A DNA stretch of 64,000 nt. Origin: Nemopilema nomurai (lineage: Eukaryota; Cnidaria; Scyphozoa; Rhizostomeae; Rhizostomatidae). The stretch spans positions 1,441,308 through 1,505,307 of the forward strand of contig ML133401.1 in NCBI GenBank assembly GCA_003864495.1, written 5' to 3'. The position numbers and the translations under genes were made by a program. Below, piece by piece: positions 60,382 to 64,000 of this stretch; within the stretch, counting starts at the first letter, position 1; the number at the start of each line of letters is the position of its first letter. The notes under the pieces are model-generated. The model saw only the letters and a list, made by a program, of their open reading frames with translations, did no database searches and was not told where the DNA came from.

Positions 60382-63300
60382 GACCAGCTTCCAAAAATAC
60401 ACACTTCGAGCAAGAAACAAGAAACGCAAGGAATTCTTTTAGATGCATTCCAAAAACAAACCCATAACGGAATGTGTCCCGCTACTGTTTACACAGAAAT
60501 TGCAGCTCAGCTGAATCCCGCGCAGGGCTCTTCTGCAAACCGCAGGCTTCTCGTCTTGCGTAGGTAGAGGAAGGGTGTACATAAAGATCGTCGACTCGCG
60601 CATTCTTAAAATGAGCTCTTATCCCAATGAGCAATATCACCCGCTGTTCTCGTCCATCTCGAAGGGGAAAACAATTTTTTCTTAATAAAAGGACGGTTTC
60701 AAAGGTATTTGAAAACCTGATCCATTTAGCTATCTATCTCCTTTTGTAAAAGACTTGCTATAAACTATACAACACAAATGATAAGCGTTGTGGAACTCAA
60801 GGAAGCCTTCTCTAAAACTGGTAAAAATGGATTCTGAGAAATTTAGAAATTGAAAGAAAACGTACTTGCTTTGTTAGATTGCAGCACTGATTCTGACAAA
60901 AACCAATATCATTGGTAAAAACGAGAGGATAACAAACACAATGTTAACAAGAAATCCCAAATATTCTCTCCAAGCAAAGTCTGCCCTGCAGTGAAAGCTG
61001 TCGTATCTTGTACGCAGACTTCCAGAGGGAAACAGCGACATAAACAAAACAAAGTCTTTTGCATGAATGTAACAAATAACTGTCCACTTCAGCAGATGTG
61101 AATTTCCTTTCTTATATAATTTTGAAGCTTTATGCTAAAAAGCGGTTGAGAAATCTCCAAAAGCGCCGTGTTTGAGAATCCAGTAAAGCCCGAAATCAGC
61201 GATGAAGTAGCTTATCAACTAATAAATTTCATGACATTTAGAATGAGGTTCTAAGAGCCAATAGGTCAGGCTTACCAGATGTCCTTGTTATCATTCAGTA
61301 TCCCACATTACATTTTCAGATCATCCAACCACCTAGTTTATACATATGAAAGAAGTCGACTGGGCAATCCCACAAAAAACATTGCCACCCTGCCACTGGT
61401 GCTCAATAGAAACATGCTAGAGAAGGTATTGATAATCATGGGTATGACGTCATGAGCAACGTCTAAGGCAGCATGTCCCCATTCTGAAATCGCATTGGAT
61501 GACTGGTCGCATCGCAAGGGGTGGTTGGTAGCAGAGACTCTCCAAAGTGCTATGCGGAACATTCACCCGTACTTTGCAAACAAGCACTGCTAGATGAGTA
61601 TGGGGTAGGGGAAAGTTTGCCCCCCCTTTCGATCTTGAACTAGAGATTGCGCTGAAAGGGGGCATTATCATGAGCCATGGCATCGCATGGTAGTGTGACA
61701 AGTTTCTTTTCGTATTTGCCCTCTATCTTTCATCTAGGTATTCTATTCCAGTGTGTGAACGGAGGGGGGGGGGTGTAGGGAGGTTGTAGTCGCTTGGTGT
61801 TATAGCCCTCAGGGCGAAAAGGAGGATGCAGCCTACATGAAAGAGGCCATCTATTCTGTAGCCTGTGCATTCATTTGTAGTCAACTAAGCTAGTATATAA
61901 GCAATTTTCACAGGAATGCAGTTTAGTTCTCCTTTCATAATTGATAGAATCATCATTCGATTATCCGAAGTAAAGGCTCTAGTTTCCAGTATCAAACTGC
62001 ACAGAAACCAACTCAGAGGGTATCACAGAGGGCGAGAATGGACGGCAACTAGGTTTCATTTTAGGGAATCATTTAGAACAGAATGGATTATAATAGCAAA
62101 AGATAGAAGACGCTGAAGCATTTCGAAAGCTGTAGATAATGTACATTGTGAGATGTATAACGAACCGTGAGTGGGTGAAAAACTCTCCAGATTTGAGAGA
62201 AAGGCATTTGATTGCGAGAAAAGCAGACAGAAGTCTTGAAAAGACCAGGGGATGTCGAGTAAACATTTCGCTTGGATCATTCAAAACATCCAAACAAGAA
62301 AAGCTATGGTTTGGTTAGCGAGGCTCATTTTGCATCTGGTTGTCGTCAGCCTGTTTGTCTTGGGCATTTCGAACCTCAAAATAGGGAAACGGTCACTGCT
62401 CGCCAATACACACAATGCAATCCCGTACTGGTCTCCAGGTCAACACTCAAAGAAAATTGCAACGAACCAGCTTTAATCTTTCTTAGCTGCAAACAAAAAG
62501 AATTTGCTTAAAAAAAAGATGGATTATGTGCTGCATGCTACGACCGCAGCACACTGACAAGCAGGCTCTGGCGTGACTTTTCGAAGACGGTACTGAATAC
62601 AATCGTACTGGAGTCAAGAAAAGTAAACTACGCCAAAAACTCACTCAGTGTCAACGCATTCCGTCACGTGAATGAGTTTGGTAGTTGTGTGTGACACCCC
62701 ACTTGAAATTCCCCACTTGAAAGACTTTTAGAAAAAGTTTTCAACAATTGATTACAGTAATAAATGCGAATGTTCTTGTAAACAAGCCAGGGCGTGCATC
62801 TCGAATTTTTGCCATCAAATGGCGATATCCTTCTATCCTCCCTCTCTTCGACCAAGTCGTCCTCGAAATGAAGTCGATAGTTTATGCTTAAATTTTCAAC
62901 TCTTGCCCTGAGAAGGGGCTACTATAATAACTGTTAATCGACTTGATATACCATTAGCGTGCTTCCTATGGTCTGTTTGCTAAGGGAACTTACGCAGCCA
63001 AAACGATAACGGCAAAGACAACACCACGGGCCACGAGGTCAGACAGCTAGTGACACGCCTGTAACTTCGTTGCTTCAATTGGCCTTTGAAGCTCTCTAAT
63101 TGCCAATAACTGAAATTGAGCCTAACGAGAATAAAATGAGCAGTGTTTATAAGAACTTTCAGTGGCACAGTTTTAAGCCAGTTACAATTGATAATAAAAT
63201 AGGATAAATCAGCCCTTCCTTACAGCTTGCCAACATATGCGGAACAAAGCCCACTTCAATAATGGACTTTGGTAAGAGTATGGTGTTAGGAAGCGCTTAC

Positions 63301-64000
63301 CAAAACTTCAACTACTGCTTGCCCTTTGTCTTTAAGTGCTAGATTCACTATAGACAAAACTTTAAAACTAGTGGCAAATGGAACGTATAGACCGTGACAG
63401 TTCACTTTAACGAAGTACGCGTCAGCAAAACACCCAGACATGTTGGAATAGCCTCTAGTCCGTGCGTTATTCTTATGACAGTAAAAGATTAGCGTGTGGA
63501 AACAATTTACAAAAAGGATGTTCTGAAAGACTAATATAAACTTTGAAGGCTCTAAACAAAGAATTAGGCGAGAACACGTAAGAAAATATCAAATAGCCTT
63601 TGTCGGTATTTTGCAAAATGGATCAAGCAATATTTTGCTAAAAACTTACCATCATTTTCGGAGGAATTAACTTTAAAAAAACTTTTGCAAAATGCATTCA
63701 TCGGGGAAAACATTGCATCTCGGACTTTGCCAATCCATGAGACGGTCGAAGTGTTTATAGAAAGGGGGAGGGGGCAGCAATCAGGGGGAAATTCCCTCTA
63801 TTTCATGCTGGAAAGTAGTGTTGTCTTACATTTAAATGTTTATGAAATGGTCATCGTAAGCTGATTTATTATGAAATATAAATGCTATGTAAATCGAGAT
63901 CTCCTTTTCACATGCATTTTACGAAGCTAACAACCCAACATTAATGCCGAGAGCAAATTAATGCGTATGCTAACACCACTTTACTAGATAATGATAAATG
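60382..64000. other. Trailing region without a recognised gene
   Basis: Short open frames only. Those at 61916-62116 and 62252-62511 (+) match nothing I know. There are short G-runs at about 61766-61775. I see no RNA gene or mobile element. Confidence 0.4.

Noticed and set aside
61894..62116. TATATAAG followed by a 66-residue basic open frame
   Set aside because: The ATG is only about 15 bases from the TATA-like sequence, so it would precede the expected transcription start. The peptide has no known relative.

Overview
This is eukaryotic, almost certainly animal, nuclear DNA. It is AT-rich, has many introns with GT..AG boundaries, and carries four recognisable protein-coding loci whose closest families are metazoan (BBOX1, SUCO, GOLGA2/GM130 and NRARP). 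Introns of a few hundred to a few thousand bases, well-conserved animal-type protein sequences and a decayed Harbinger transposase of a type common in cnidarian genomes suggest an early-branching invertebrate, most likely a cnidarian such as an anemone or coral. The organism call is inference.

Layout. At 774-1180 (+) lies a decayed PIF/Harbinger transposase. At 2256-8684 (+) is a four-exon gamma-butyrobetaine dioxygenase (BBOX1-like) gene. At 8.9-14.1 kb is a repeat-bearing gap that holds a MITE-like element with terminal inverted repeats (11351-11732) and a broken duplicate of BBOX exon 3 (12706-12873). At 14114-22894 (-) is a seven-exon SUCO homologue: signal peptide, SUN domain, long acidic linker, coiled coil, membrane segment and basic tail. 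At 22.9-26.3 kb is a gap with one coding-like orphan stretch. At 26336-52159 (-) is the golgin GM130 (GOLGA2) in about 31 small exons, with the conserved N-terminal basic segment, coiled coils, an acidic insert and a PDZ-ligand-like C-terminus. At 52.2-59.5 kb no gene is recognised. At 59544-59894 (-) is an intronless ankyrin-repeat gene of the NRARP family (Notch-regulated), with a perfect RBPJ/Su(H) consensus just upstream. Nothing recognisable follows to 64000.

The genes do not form a pathway. BBOX makes carnitine, SUCO works at the ER membrane, GM130 organises the cis-Golgi and NRARP dampens Notch signalling. SUCO and GM130 are in tandem on the minus strand, and BBOX converges on SUCO.

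The most interesting points are these: (1) a CxxC pair just before the PDZ-ligand-like tail of GM130; (2) an NRARP gene with a Su(H) site about 130 bp from its likely start; (3) a dead tandem BBOX copy; (4) a 33-bp perfect inverted repeat leading into a pyrimidine-rich minisatellite inside GM130; (5) reading-frame breaks in SUCO and GM130 that look like single-base indels in otherwise conserved genes. I did not find a system that I could defend as wholly new.
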